A stretch of DNA of 64,000 nt from Luzula sylvatica (taxonomy: Eukaryota; Streptophyta; Magnoliopsida; Poales; Juncaceae), in NCBI GenBank assembly GCA_946800325.1, contig OX326961.1, forward strand, positions 48,075,415-48,139,414, given 5' to 3'. A program made the position numbers and the translations under genes. The notes beneath the pieces are model-generated. The model worked only from the letters and a program-made list of their open reading frames with translations, searched no databases and had not been told where the DNA came from. This document shows, one piece after another, positions 1 to 12,400 of this stretch (positions are counted from its first letter, which is position 1; each line of letters starts with the position of its first letter).

Positions 1-153
1 TGTTTTATATATAAAATAGTAAAAAATACCTGTATTCATGTTATATAACTTTTCTTTTGATTATCGCTTTTGTAATTCTCCTTGTAGTAAAATACATGAT
101 GAAAAATAAATTCAATATCAAAAGAACACCCATAAAAACTATACAAATACCAT

Positions 154-2742
154 TTACCAATAATCCCCACAAGTACAAGAACCATTGCTAAACCTATGAA
201 ACCTATTTGTGTCCCTCAAAATAATTTCTCTTCGAGTCACTTTCGAAATAATTTTAATCGCATTATGACAATCCGCACAAACCCTCAAATTCTTAAAAAC
301 CCTAATTGGTTTCGAACCCGAAACAGATATAAGCCCAAAAGCCACCGCGATTTTCTCACTATGTTGAAGTAAAAATTGCTCTTTTAATTCGTCTTCAATA
401 TCGTGCAACACGCAACTCAAATCAGGCACATAACCTGTTCGCTTAATTGCCCCAATCAACTCGTCCAACTTTTCGTACACCTCTTTCGCCCGTGGGTGAT
501 ACGTGTCTCCCGCGTGGAATTCGTGTATCACGTTTTCGATCTCTAACCAACTCATTCCCGCCTCTTTATTCACGTTTTTTTCCTTCATCGAAACCCTAAT
601 ATTTGCCACCTTGTCCCATTTACCAGCTTTAGCGTACAAATTCGAAAGTAAAACATGGGCCGCAGGATCTTTAGGCTCGATTTCTAAAATGTTTTGAGCC
701 GCAATTTCGCCTAATTCGATATTTTCGTGAACTTTACACGCTCCGAGTAAGGTTCGCCAGACCAATGCGTCTGGTTTAACAGGCATTGAGTTAATGAAAT
801 TAACTGCCTCGTCGAGTAAACCAGATCGACCTAATAAATCGGTCATGGACGCGTAATGCGCCATTTTGGGTACGATTTTGTAGACCTTTTGCATCGAATT
901 AAAATGTTCTTTTCCTTCGTTTACTAAACCTACGTGACTACACGCAGTTATAACGGCTATGTATGTGATCTCGTTGGGTCTCACGTTATTCAAAATCATT
1001 TCGTCGAACAGCTTGAGTGCGCTTTCAGCATAACCATGTTTTGCATATCCAATTATCATGGAAGTCCAAGAAATAACATTTCGTTTATGCATTTCAGTGA
1101 ACACCTTGCATGCATCCTCTAAATTTCCACATCTAGAATACATAGAAATTAGCGAGTTGTTAATTGGTAAATCATAATTAAATCCTGATTTGAATAATTG
1201 GGCATGTAGCTTTTGTCCTTTAGTCAATAAACCTACTCGTGCAGCTCCACTTAAAAGACTAGCAAATGTAAATGCATTTATCCCCATATCCAATTTTTCT
1301 AATTTATTTGAAATTTCAAAAGCTTCATTAGCATCTGAATTATTCATATATCCATCTATAATTGTATTATATGATACCATATTGTTAGAATAAAATTGGT
1401 TAAAAGCAACACGTGCCTCGTCCACTAATCCACAATTAGAATACATATTAACCAATGAATTTCCCACAAAACTAACTGAAGAAAACCCTAATTTTGCAAT
1501 TTGGGCGTGGATTTGTTTACCAATACTCGGATCCGAGAGACTTGCACATGATTTTAAAATTGCAGAGTAAGTGTAATGATTTGGTTTCACATTTGATTCG
1601 GAAATCATGTTTAAAAACAATTCAAATGCTTCGTGGTCGCTTCCTTCTTGGACATAACCAGATATGAGAGCAGTCCATGACATTACATTGTACACGGGCA
1701 TTTTGTCAAACACCTTGCGTGCGTTCTCTAAAGAACTTAATTTCACATACAGGTCTACTAGGGTGCAACCAACAGATGAATCTGAAATCATGCCGGTTTT
1801 AAGAACAAATGCATGGAATTGGTTTCCCAGTTTTACAGACTGTAACTCGGTACAGGCTGACATTACACCGCTTAGGGTAAACCGGTCTGGTTCATATTTA
1901 CCATCATGTAACATGTTAATAAACAATTTAATCGCTTTCTTTTCAAGCCCATTTTGACTGCAACGCGTAATCATTTGAGTCCACACAACCAGATTCCTCT
2001 CTGACGATGCATTGAACACCTTGAGTGCAGATTTCATATTATTATTTTTGGAGAACATTTCGATCAAAGAACAAACTACATGTGGATCATTTTGAGAAAA
2101 TCCGGTTTTAATCGCAAATCCAAGAATAACCCATCCGATCCGGTAAAATGTACGAGTAAAGCACGCTTGAATGACAGCACAAAAGCTGAAGGATTCAGGC
2201 TCAAAACCTGACTCGAGCATTTCGTAGAATAGTTTAACTGCGTCTCTTTCCAAACCATTCTTTGCAGCTGAGGACATTAAAGCAGTCCATGATATGAGAT
2301 CACGATTGTTTCCTAACTCGTTGAAGATTGAACGGGCTGTTTGATAATCTCCGCATTTGGAATAAAGGGTAATTAGAGAATTTAAAATGGGTGGGTCAAG
2401 TTCAAGTCCAGATGAAATCAGAAGGCGGTGAAGGATTTGACCATGCTTGAGGTCTTTAGAACGGATACAAGATCGGAGAAGGACTGAAAATGAGACCAAA
2501 TCGGGTTTGTGAGGCATGGAAGAGAGGGCCGAGATTGCTGAATTGATTTGGCCTGTTTCGGCCAGGCGGATAAGCTTGTCTTTTTGCTGCTCGAAGGAAG
2601 CATTGCGAGTTCCATGAGAGAGCTTCGGATTCGGCGTTTGAGAAGGGCGAAGGTTGGTTTTGGGTTTTTGTCCGGGAAGTTTGGACTGGAGAGATGATAG
2701 AGGTGAGAGCGAGGCGGAAGGAAGAGAGATTGGAGTGGTCAT
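154..2742 (-). CDS. EMB2261: DYW-type pentatricopeptide repeat protein, probable chloroplast RNA-editing factor (EMB2261-like)
   Basis: A single uninterrupted 862-codon frame, as usual for intronless plant PPR genes. The first ~50 residues are rich in Ser, Pro and Lys with few acidic residues, fitting a plastid transit peptide. Roughly residues 75-690 are alternating P, L and S repeats (recurring motifs such as DLISWTALMSSAAKNG, NSLINMYSKCG-like blocks). Then come the E/E+ region (EAGMSWLEIENVIHEFHAGD) and a complete DYW domain: HSEK, a CADCH zinc-binding motif and the terminal CGDYW. DYW domains are cytidine-deaminase-like and edit C to U in organelle transcripts. The order and wording resemble Arabidopsis At3g49170 (EMB2261, about 850 residues), needed for embryo development; that assignment is from memory of the family and is likely but not proven. 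All deaminase residues I can recognise are present, so the gene looks functional. The upstream ~90 bp is GA-rich leader. Confidence 0.93.
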   Translation of the reverse strand: MTTPISLPSASLSPLSSLQSKLPGQKPKTNLRPSQTPNPKLSHGTRNASFEQQKDKLIRLAETGQINSAISALSSMPHKPDLVSFSVLLRSCIRSKDLKHGQILHRLLISSGLELDPPILNSLITLYSKCGDYQTARSIFNELGNNRDLISWTALMSSAAKNGLERDAVKLFYEMLESGFEPESFSFCAVIQACFTRTFYRIGWVILGFAIKTGFSQNDPHVVCSLIEMFSKNNNMKSALKVFNASSERNLVVWTQMITRCSQNGLEKKAIKLFINMLHDGKYEPDRFTLSGVMSACTELQSVKLGNQFHAFVLKTGMISDSSVGCTLVDLYVKLSSLENARKVFDKMPVYNVMSWTALISGYVQEGSDHEAFELFLNMISESNVKPNHYTYSAILKSCASLSDPSIGKQIHAQIAKLGFSSVSFVGNSLVNMYSNCGLVDEARVAFNQFYSNNMVSYNTIIDGYMNNSDANEAFEISNKLEKLDMGINAFTFASLLSGAARVGLLTKGQKLHAQLFKSGFNYDLPINNSLISMYSRCGNLEDACKVFTEMHKRNVISWTSMIIGYAKHGYAESALKLFDEMILNNVRPNEITYIAVITACSHVGLVNEGKEHFNSMQKVYKIVPKMAHYASMTDLLGRSGLLDEAVNFINSMPVKPDALVWRTLLGACKVHENIELGEIAAQNILEIEPKDPAAHVLLSNLYAKAGKWDKVANIRVSMKEKNVNKEAGMSWLEIENVIHEFHAGDTYHPRAKEVYEKLDELIGAIKRTGYVPDLSCVLHDIEDELKEQFLLQHSEKIAVAFGLISVSGSKPIRVFKNLRVCADCHNAIKIISKVTRREIILRDTNRFHRFSNGSCTCGDYW

Positions 2743-3183
2743 GGCGGGGCCAAGGTAGTGGTTCGGTCAGTGCGGAATGCTGAGAAGTGAGAAGAAGATA
2801 AGGCAGGGCGGGAATTCAAATCCCAGATCTTTCTTTCAAAAAACAGGAAAACAAAATCATGACAATAAAAATAGATTTGTGTATTTCTTTGCTAATATTT
2901 AAGCACCACAAAATGTATGTAATTAAATCCCAGATTAGATTAGATTAGAAGAAATAACACTTAAAAAAGACTTGGTGAAATATTCCAGTGGGTATTTAAA
3001 ATATAATACATACAACAAATTTTGTACTGGATATTCATCAATATTAGTACTTAGTAATAACTATAGGAAAAGTTCAAAAAAGAGTTCAATAAAAATTAAG
3101 CTTAGTCTAGTTTTTTTTACACAAAATTTGGATTTTCAAAATAAAAGAAACTCAAATTATAAATAGCATAATTTTTTTATAGG

Positions 3184-3863
3184 GCAATTCTTGAAAAACC
3201 CCTAAACTTTTATTTGGAATTTCTCAAAAATCCCCTAACCTTTAGATTACTTCAAAAACCCCATATAAATGAAGTTTAATTCTTCAAAATTCTCCTACCA
3301 GTGTTAATAACATTCCATCCAAATTAATTTCTTTGTACCCAAAATATCCTTCACAATTTATTTTTGTAATTGAATTTATTCTATAAATTAAGAAATAAAT
3401 AATATTTTGTAATACAATATTTTATAATATTATATTATGATATTTATTATACTATTCTAAATTTTTTTATATGATTTTTTTATATAAAATCATTTCATGT
3501 AAAAAATAAAAATTGTAGTATGAAATATTATTTATTTAATAAAATAATACTATATATATTATAAATAGTAAAATAAAAAATGAGTTGTGAAATATTATCA
3601 TAAACCATTTTTAGTATAATAAAGTGAAATATTTAATTTATTTATATATTTGTTAATTTATATTTTATATTGAATAAAAAAATTATAAAAAAAATTAATA
3701 AGGATATTTTTGTCCAAAAAAGAAAAAATTTGATGGAATGTTAAAGTTAACACTAGCATGGATTTTTGAAGAATTAAACTTAATTTTTAGGGAGGTTATG
3801 AAGTAATGTAAAAGTTGGGGTTTTTGAGAAATCCAAAAAATTAGGAGTTTTCTCAAGGATTCT
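3184..3863. mobile_element. AT-rich MITE with long imperfect terminal inverted repeats
   Basis: The left ~145 bp (beginning GGGCAATTCTTGAAAAACCC) reappears inverted and diverged at the right end (ending AGTTTTCTCAAGGATTCTC). Paired landmarks include ATTCTTCAAAATTC / GATTTTTGAAGAATT and ACATTCCATCC / GATGGAATGT. The interior is nearly pure A/T and non-coding. It resembles the MULE-type MITEs at 8104 and 53271 in style, but no clean target duplication is visible, so the ends are approximate. Probably an older copy of a related family. Confidence 0.6.
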
Positions 3864-4417
3864 CTTTGTGTAATATTATCGTGTCAAGTCACCACAACAA
3901 ATTAAACCTTTAGATTACAATATGTGAAAAAAGTTAGATCAATGATTAGTTGATTTATATGTCCATTGGTTTACAACTAGTTTTGATCATTTTTAGATGT
4001 CACGTTATCTTACCTCCACGACATTGATTATTATTATTTGATAGGTTCGTGTTAATCTAAGTATATTCAATTGATCATCATTTTTACATTAAATTACATA
4101 ATCAAATGTGAATAGAATTAGAAGATTGAAAATGTATATATACAATACTAATAAACTAATATATAAAATTATAAAACATAACATTGTAATATTTTTAGAA
4201 CTTTAGTTTTAAAAATTCGTCAAATATATTTGTTTCAATTTTTTTATTTTATTTTGACATTCATATTAGAATAGTTCATGCATATTTTTTTTTATCTAAT
4301 TTGAATTTGTAAATATATTATTATATATAAGAAAATACAATGAAAATAAAACATATTTACATTATTAAATTGTAAGTATTATTTATTAAAAAAAAAAAAG
4401 AATTTACATATGAGTAG

Positions 4418-4655
4418 TGATGTACATCCCCTAGTACTTTCCCTCAAGAGCCTTGATGACGTGGATATAGTTTAGTATTTTAAAAATTAATACGTAAATA
4501 CATAATTTAACATCTTAATTTATGGTTTAATTATCTTAATTTATGATTGAACATCCAATTAAGATGTGAAATAAAAAATTAAACTGTTAATTTTTAAGAT
4601 ATTAAATTATATTCACATCATCAAAGTTCTAGGAGAGAGCGGGGGTATGTCCACA
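4418..4655. mobile_element. Small MITE, related to a copy at 63275-63490
   Basis: The left end reads GATGTACATCCCCTAGTACT and GATGACGTGGATATAGTTTA; the right end carries inverted partners TTAAATTATATTCACATCATC and GGGGGTATGTCCAC. The same pieces (GTACTAGGGCATGTACATC, TTAAATCATATCCTAGTCATC) end another element near 63.4 kb. The interior is AT-rich and contains two inverted blocks of TTAATTTATG. Non-autonomous; no target duplication could be fixed with certainty. Confidence 0.55.
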
Positions 4656-5105
4656 TTTTCCTTTACATATTTACTCATTTTAGAACTGAAAATAACATAG
4701 TTACCTTCTAAACATTAAAATTTAATATTTACCCTCTTATTGATCTGAATGTCATATTTACCCAAAAGATGAAATCATTTAATCTTTCCGTTAAATATTT
4801 ATAGTTACTGCATTAATTACCTTTTGCATATTTATTAGAATATATTCTGAAATGTGAAATCCATCCCAAAATTCATTACCAAATAAAGTCATATGATCAT
4901 ATCCCTATTTGCCTAAATTTGGACATTCATGACAGCTAGAAGTTAACTGATTATTCAGCAAACATAAACGACCACTCGAATCCAAGTCATATTACCCAAA
5001 AAAGAAAAGAAAAAAAAAACACAATGTCATTATTAATTCCTCAAATCTTTCACATATATATTTCTCTTTCTAGTCATTTGATCCATGCAATAAAAGAAAG
5101 AAAAA

Positions 5106-6947
5106 ATGCAGAAGAAAATAGCGCGAAGAAGAGAATGGGGAAGGCTGGTGGAGATGTGCTTGGAGACCGCCTCTACCTCCGAAGAAAACACAGGGAAATG
5201 GAAATCACAACAAGCCGCGCTAGACTTACTCCCTTTTCCCCTTGGCGATGAGCTCATGCATCGTCTAGTCCAGCGCAGACTCCTCTCTCCCTCATTGCTT
5301 CAGTAGCGCTCTAATTCACTCTTAAAAATCGTTTTCAATTCTAAACAAATATTTGACAAGTTATATATTTTTTATTTGATTTTGAAGAGGCTTGAATAAC
5401 TCTGTGGAAGAGATAGATCTGAGCAAATGTAATGCAATAAATGATGAGTTGATTGAAACCCTTGCTGAATTTCGCTATCTATCGACTTTAAAACTCGCAG
5501 ATTGCCACGTTGTCAATGATTCCTCCCTTTCGCAGATATGCGGTACAATAAAATACCGTACATTCTTGTTCATTATTGTACGAAATTATTTATCATCGTG
5601 GTTAATAAAGTTTAATATACGAATGTATAGGATTGAGGAGGGTGCTAAAGGAGTTGGATCTATCGGGGTGTGAGCAAATTACCGATACTGGCGTCCAACA
5701 GCTCGTGTGCATTCAATCTTTAGAGAAATTATATTTATCTCATACGAGATTGAGCGAGGATGGAGTTATAACCCTTTCTTGCCTCAGCAATCTCAACCTA
5801 TTAGATCTCGGCGGAGTTCCTGTCACCGATACGGCTCTATCATCACTTCAGGTTAATAAGCCATTATAGATTTCAAAGTCTTGGTATTTCTTTTTTCTTG
5901 CATTGTTTCTTTTAAAAGACGAATTCTTTTTGCTTTTAGGTCTTGACGAAATTAGAGCATTTGGATGTGAGAGGCAGTAAAATCTCAAACAATAGTGTTC
6001 GTGTTTTCGAATCTTTTCCTAAACTCGGTTTTCTCAATATTGCATGTACCGAAATCACGTTCTTGCCACTTCTTCCGTCCATCGAGACTCTTATCTTAAG
6101 CCACTGCAGAATTAACTCTCTATTTCTTACTGGCAAAGAAACCAACCCCCCATTATCTAAACTTGTTCTCTCATGGACCAAATTGAATATCTCTGCCAGT
6201 ACGGTATTTACTTCATTCGACCCGAAATTCGCTACTTTCTTGGATTTGTCGGGAGCCCGCGATCTTCAAGAATTGAGCTTCCTCGAAAAGATGAACAATT
6301 TGGAGCATTTAGATTTGGGTTACTCTGAAATGACTGGTACAATGTTGCATGCAGTTGCAAAAGTGGGATATAAGTTGAAATATTTGAATTTGAGAAGAAC
6401 TCGGGTTGATTCGTATGGCGTGTCCGTTCTGGCTGGTTCGGTTCCAAATCTGGAATATCTTTCTTTGGCGGGGACGATTATAAATGACGGAGCTCTTTAT
6501 TATATTGGCATGATGACTTCACTGAAAATGTTGGATATAAACAATACGATGATTTTCGGTGTGGTAAAAACAATTCTGAACACCACAACATACTCACTAG
6601 GTTATCTTAAAAAGCTCAGCAAATTGGAGAATCTAAATTTGGCCGATACGCACATGAGAATCAAAAGTTTACAACCAATAGCGGAGCTCGAGAACTTAAG
6701 AGCCTTGTACCTCTATAATGATTTCGAGAATTGCAAAACCTTGAGATTTTTGCCCTTAAACCCTAATTTGAAACATCTAAAACTTTATAGGCCCCAAATG
6801 CGTGATTGGATTCTTCGTTCTTTTACTCCCAATAAAGCATTGAACACATTAGATTTGAGCGGATGCAATCGGTTGAGCGAATCTGCGGTGAAAATCTTTT
6901 GCAGGAAGCACCCTCAAATAAAGGTAATTCATCCGCTCAACATATAA
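5106..6947 (+). CDS. Leucine-rich-repeat protein (RNI-like, cysteine-containing LRRs), four exons
   Basis: Reconstructed CDS: 5106-5302, 5388-5542, 5631-5851 and 5940-6947; the exons sum to 1581 bp (526 residues). Every junction has GT/AG and phases agree (2, 1, 0), so the joined frame reads through without a stop. Residues ~1-65 are a basic leader without LRRs. The rest is tandem leucine-rich repeats of the kind found in F-box/RNI proteins (VEEIDLSKCNAINDE, LKELDLSGCEQITDTGV, LEHLDLGYSEMTG, LNTLDLSGCNRLSESAV). There is no signal peptide, transmembrane segment, kinase or obvious F-box, suggesting an intracellular scaffold or adaptor. I recall a similar Arabidopsis LRR family protein (At4g23840) but cannot verify orthology. 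The start is the first ATG giving the long frame; a second ATG lies 30 bp downstream in another frame. Function unknown. Confidence 0.85.
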
Positions 6948-7227
6948 AGCGAAGTTTCCTTGTCTAATGAAGTCAAAGAAATTTACGAGAAAAAAAGGAA
7001 AAATATGTTAAATCGAATCCATTTACTCGTTCATTACATATTCATTTAAGGGAGCTTCTATCATACGTCTTTTTTCAAAAGATAGTTTGGAAACTAAAAT
7101 TGTTAGCTTGTATGTCTTATTATTTGTCTCCATTGTTTTTAGAAAATGTTCTCGCTGGTTTATTATCATTTTTTCTTCCTATATCTCTCTCCTGCCTTTC
7201 TCGCCTTCTCTCCCCTCACTCGAACCG

Positions 7228-7230
<3 letters not shown>

Positions 7231-7302
<72 letters not shown>
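7231..7302. repeat. (CT)36 microsatellite
   Basis: A perfect run of 36 CT units, followed after a short spacer by a second run of about 10 units ending near 7331. It lies about 280 bp past the stop codon of the LRR gene. The long pseudo-ORFs of alternating Ser-Leu across it are an artefact of the repeat. Confidence 0.95.
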
Positions 7303-7305
<3 letters not shown>

Positions 7306-7331
7306 GTCGCATCTCTCTCTCTCTCTCTCTA

Positions 7332-8094
7332 TGTGCTCTTCAGCAATCTCATCGCTTTCTTTTACCGGCCGCAACTATCATCCATTCCGTGTTTATTCAA
7401 TTGATTGTTCAATTAATTTGTACATCATGAAAAATATCTTCAGTTCAGGATTTATTTACTTTCAATCGTAATTCTAATTTGAACAGTTCAACTACAAATA
7501 AAAATCTCTCAAAGCCATCTCCACGGAAATAACAAAACAGTGGAGGGTTCGTATGAAAAAAAAAATAGCACAATTGTACCAACAGAACAGTCCATTGTAA
7601 ATAATGTATCATTTCCAAAGCAAAATGTAGTTCTATACTAATTAATGATTAATTATAAATATTTAAAAATAAATAATTATGAATTAATCGTTAATCCAAA
7701 ACACTAATAATTGGATTAACCGTGAATTATTATTGTGGAAAAATTGTGGGGAAACCTCAAGGACATGATATATGACCTCTTCTGTAAATTTGTATAAGTT
7801 AGTACCAATACTGGATGCTAATTTGTTGGTATCGTACTGAAGGGGAAATTTTACCCTTCCCCCATATACACCACCAACAATGTTAGACACCACACATGTC
7901 TTAACCCCGCACCCACCCTGCATGCTGACGTGGCAGAAGCGCTCTTGCCACGTCAGCTGAAGAAATAGGTCAAAACATAATTCTAAACCAACTAATACAC
8001 AACTGAAGAAATAGGTCATTAAAATTTATTAAAATTTATGAATTCGAATAAATATTAATTATGTATTAAGTTAACAGCCAACATGTACTAATTA
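7332..8094. other. Intergenic, no gene seen
   Basis: AT-rich sequence. A short inverted pair of GATTAATTAT / ATTAATC type motifs occurs around 7640-7730, and TGACGTGGCAGAAGCG / TTGCCACGTCAGC near 7925-7960 is a short imperfect inverted repeat with ACGT cores. I see no coding region or RNA gene. Confidence 0.5.
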
Positions 8095-8103
8095 TTATTT
8101 TAA

Positions 8104-8980
8104 GGGAAATTTTCAAAAAAACCCCTATCTTTTTTGGATATTGTGAAAAACCCCCTATCTTTTTGAAAACTCCAAAAAACCCCCTCTACCAAAGTTTTAT
8201 TTTCAAATACCCTCCTATGGGGGTTAAATCTAACCATGGATGGTGTTAAATTTTTTTTTTGACCAAAATACCCTTCTATTTTCATATGTATATTTTTGTT
8301 ATTTTTTCATTAATTTTATTAGTTTTAAGAAAATTCATAAATAATTTTTAACATATAATGATTTCACAAAAATAAAATTATTAAATGTTGTGTTTGTATA
8401 ATTTTAATATTTCATTTATTATTCATGAAAAACTAACATCAAATAATAATAAAATAAACACCTTCAAAATATAGTGATAGAAAAATATTTCTTTAAACAT
8501 TTATTTTATTTTTATTTCCGTTCTTCTTTTATGTATGCTTTTAATAGATTCATGATATTTTAATTTTTAAATATTTGCAAGGTGTTCTTTTAATATTATT
8601 GTTCATCTTATTATTATTTTATGTTATTTTTTCAGTAAAAAAATATGAAAGTCAAATATATATAATGTAGGAAATATTAAAATTATATAAATATAACATA
8701 TGATAATTATTTTTTTAAAAATTATTATAAGCTAAAAAAAAATTAGGACTTTTTTAAAATTAATACAAATAACAAAAACATTATTTTAATTACTAAATAT
8801 GTAAAAAGAAGGGTATTTTGGTCATAAAAAAATATTTAACACCATCCATAGTTAATTTTAACCCCATAGGGGGGTATTTGAAAATAAAAGTTTGGTAGAG
8901 GGGTTTTTTTGGAGTTTCCAAAAAGATAAGGGGTTTTTTAGAATATCCAAAAAAGATAGGGGGTTTTTTGAAAATTTCCC
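8104..8980. mobile_element. Mutator-type MITE with 9-bp target duplication
   Basis: Ends are GGGAAATTTTCAAAAAA and its inverse TTTTTTGAAAATTTCCC. The terminal inverted repeats extend for ~140 bp and include blocks complementary to CCCCCTCTACCAAA and TAACCATGGATGGTGTTAA. The flanks are the 9-bp direct repeat TTATTTTAA (8095-8103 and 8981-8989), diagnostic of Mutator-like elements. The 877-bp body is AT-rich and has no transposase. A second copy lies at 53271-54088. Confidence 0.88.
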
Positions 8981-8989
8981 TTATTTTAA

Positions 8990-9484
8990 TTAAGTGTGTT
9001 AATTAGTTCATAAAAAATATTATGGTAAAATTTGGGGAAATATATCATATTAAAGATTTAAAAAAAAAAATGAAAAAATTTCCACCGGGATTTAAAAACC
9101 CGGTTTGGGTTATTTTTGGAATATTATCAAAAAAAGGATTATTTTTGGAATATTTTTAGAAAGGGGGTTATTTTTTTAATTTTGATTCTAAATGGGGTTA
9201 TATGCATAAATGCTTCCTTTCTTTTATCGTTTATCAAATTGCCAGAATATCCATCAGTACAAGAAGTTCAAACGTCTCAAATATATAACAAGAGGTGCAA
9301 ATATAGTAATTCTTAATATAAAAGTCGAATACAACATGATTCATGATATAATACAGGCTATGTTAGCCCTACAAGCCTAACCTAAGGCTAAGGCCATACA
9401 TTCATTAATTTACATTAAGTTGGGGGTTATAAATATAAATATACAATACGAAAAAGATATAAGTTAACCCTAAATATGGATTAT
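8990..9484. other. 3' flank of the SMR gene
   Basis: AT-rich sequence, including several repeated pieces of the type GGTTATTTTTGGAATAT near 9110-9180. No gene is visible. It lies downstream of the minus-strand SMR gene and probably includes that gene's 3' UTR. Confidence 0.5.
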
Positions 9485-12400
9485 CTAGGGTTCGCAGTCA
9501 CTGTCCGAGTCAGTAAAAGTATATTCTTTTTTGCCTTGAATATTAAGTATTATCGTCCCCGAATTTTCATCCGTCCATTCTAAATCTTCTCTCTCCACGA
9601 GGTTTATTACCTGCCAAAAGTTTCCACAAAAAATATAATTTTTCGTAATAAATAAAAATAGTTATTTTTATTTTTATTATTTACCGAACGCTTCAATTTC
9701 CCCTTTCCAGCACCGTCCATACCGCATCCAGTTATCACTCTTAACTTATGAACCGCTGAAATAAAAAAAAACATTTAATAAAACTTAGGGATAAAAGAAT
9801 ATGAAATAAATAATATATATAATTAAGAACATACAAGGAACACAAGCAAATGAAAGGAGGTGACGTTTTAATAAACCAATTGCTTGCTTCACATGTTGCC
9901 CATGTAAGTCTATAGTCACCGTGTTCTTTATTTCTCGATTCCTGAAATAAAATAAAATTAGGGTTTCGTGAAATTATGAAACATTATTTTATTTTTATGC
10001 GTGCGTTATATTTATATATACCTTGCTCCGAATATTTCCAAACTGGCTTTCTCGTCTTCTTGGCGTGCCACATCACGGTAATATTTGCCCTAAATTAAAA
10101 TAATATATCAAATTAATCAAAAAGTCCGTTATATTTGTTAATAATTATAAAAAATATGAAAACTAAGTTGGAAATATTTAACCTTCTCTGCAAGGATGGT
10201 AGCATGACTGCGATTTCCTCTTGTATACTCCGTTGCAGCCTATATAATAAATATAAGAAATATTTAATTCATTGTCTTTAGTTATTTACGAATAATAAGA
10301 TATAAATATATGCATGATATTTAATCATACTCTCTGATAGCACTCTTTCATCATTTCCCAGTTTCGTTGCGCAATTGTTCTGAACTCATGATACCCATTT
10401 CCAACAGTACCTAAATAACACAAATTACTAAATCAGAGAAATAAAATGAAATTACTAAAAAATATGGGGGTATACATGATATTTTGATTGGTACAAATGA
10501 AAATGTTGTAAGCTAAAATATTAACCATTTTGGGTTGTTTGTTGAATAGGAGGAATGGACTGAGAATGAATATTCATTGGTTCTTCTCCAGTATATTGTA
10601 ACTTCTTCACTACTCTTCTCCAGTCCATAGAGTCAGGTTTGTATTTGGGATGTTCTTGCATGTGAAACAGACTCTCCAGTACTTTCTGTTGCATTTCCGG
10701 CCTCGTTTGTCTAGTTTATAAAAAGAACAAAATAATTGTACTGCATTCCTTTATCCAAGTTAACACATAAAAAAATTAAAAAAAAATTATTTATTTATAT
10801 CAAACCTTTCATATTCATAAGTTGATGAAGATTGCTTATCAGTTAACTGTAAAATATTTAATATTGAAATAGGTTCATTATCATAAATATTGCTTGAAAA
10901 ATCGACATTTGCAAGAGATTTGAAATATTATCAAGGATAACAACAACAAAAATGTATAAAATTGGGTATAAAAAATGTACCTGGTATGAATTAGGGTTCC
11001 TCTTCGTACCAAATATAATCGAATAATCCAAACAACTTCTTGAATTATTTGCGAAATTTCTCTCGTTAATTTTCTGATTGTATGAGCAATCTGATAACTC
11101 GAGTAATACTTCAAGGGCCTGAAAATCAATTTATTTTCTTCAAAAAAGGAAAAAAAAAAATTACAATTTCTTTTAGTAGGTTTATGTAGGGATGTCAATG
11201 GGTTGGGTAATACCCGTGCCCGACGGGTATCCGACCAGGACGGGTCGGGTAATACCCGATTAAGCCTACCCGCGGGTTGGGTATTACCCGATTAAAAAAT
11301 ACCCGGCTCGGGTCGGGTAGGGTATGGATGAGGTCGTACCCGACCCGTGGGTATATCCGACCCGAACCCGATTTTAATAACTATTGTTATATTAATATTT
11401 TCATATTTTTTTATTAATTTTGTTAATTTTTTATTGGTTTTCATATATTTTTTGTACTGATTATTTATAATATAATTCTTTTTATTTGTTTAGTAAATAA
11501 ACTAAATAAACAATTTCCTAGATTTATGTTTATTTATTTTTGTTTCTATTGTTATTTTACGTTTCTACCAATTTTAGTTTCATTATACAATTTCTGTTAT
11601 TTCACGGTTCATAATTTATGTTTAAAAATATTTTGTTGTCTATTTTGTGATATTATTATGATATATGAATCTATGATGTTATTTTAATTTGAAAATATAT
11701 ATTTTTCGTTAGTATATTTTAATGTTTTTGTATATGTTTAGGTATGGGTAAAATTGCCCGTGGGTAATCCGAAAACCCGCGGGTACTAAACGGGGCGGGT
11801 AAAATTACCCGTTTAGTTGACGGTACGGGTATTACCCGATTAAGATGGGTAAGGGTATGGGTGAAGCTATACCCGACCCGAACCCGACCCATTGACATCC
11901 CTAGGTTTATGAGAAATTCCTATTTGTTCGTGTACAAAAAAATAACCCACATTTTATTTATAAAAAAAGGATAGAAGTAAGAAAAAAATAAAATAAATGT
12001 AAAGCAGTCAATTTTATAACCTTTTCGACATATCCTCCGCATTGACCTGCAAATTAGGAATGAAAAGGAAATTTCTTTATACTATATTAACATGCATATC
12101 CATCGAATATAAGTTGAGTGGTAATTGACAAATTTATCCCCATAAAAGAGAAAAATTATGACCTAGGACATCTCTGACTACATCGAGCTCGAGCTCTGAC
12201 CCATCGCCGAGTATAGAGCATAAAAACCCCTCAGCTTCCTCGAAATCCCAATTCGTCCCCCTTTTGCCTTCCATTTTGGTGCTATTCTCGTTTGAGGTAC
12301 TCATGTAGCCCTTTCCAATCACATTGGAAACCATTCCACATGAAATTGCCGTGTTCTTCGGCCTCGCTTTCTTTCCTTTCCTCCGAGAAGGGCTTCCCTC

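Larger units (their letters stand above)
2743..5105. other. Intergenic region between divergent PPR and LRR genes
   Basis: This 2.4-kb stretch separates the PPR gene (minus) from the LRR gene (plus), so it holds both promoters. It is strongly AT-rich. The only structures I can support are two MITE-like inverted-repeat elements, listed separately at 3184-3863 and 4418-4655. The remainder shows no coding potential. Confidence 0.6.

Noticed and set aside
7087..7471. Three overlapping plus-strand frames of ~100 codons with Ser-Leu repeats
   Set aside because: They are read from the (CT)36 microsatellite, which is open in all frames.
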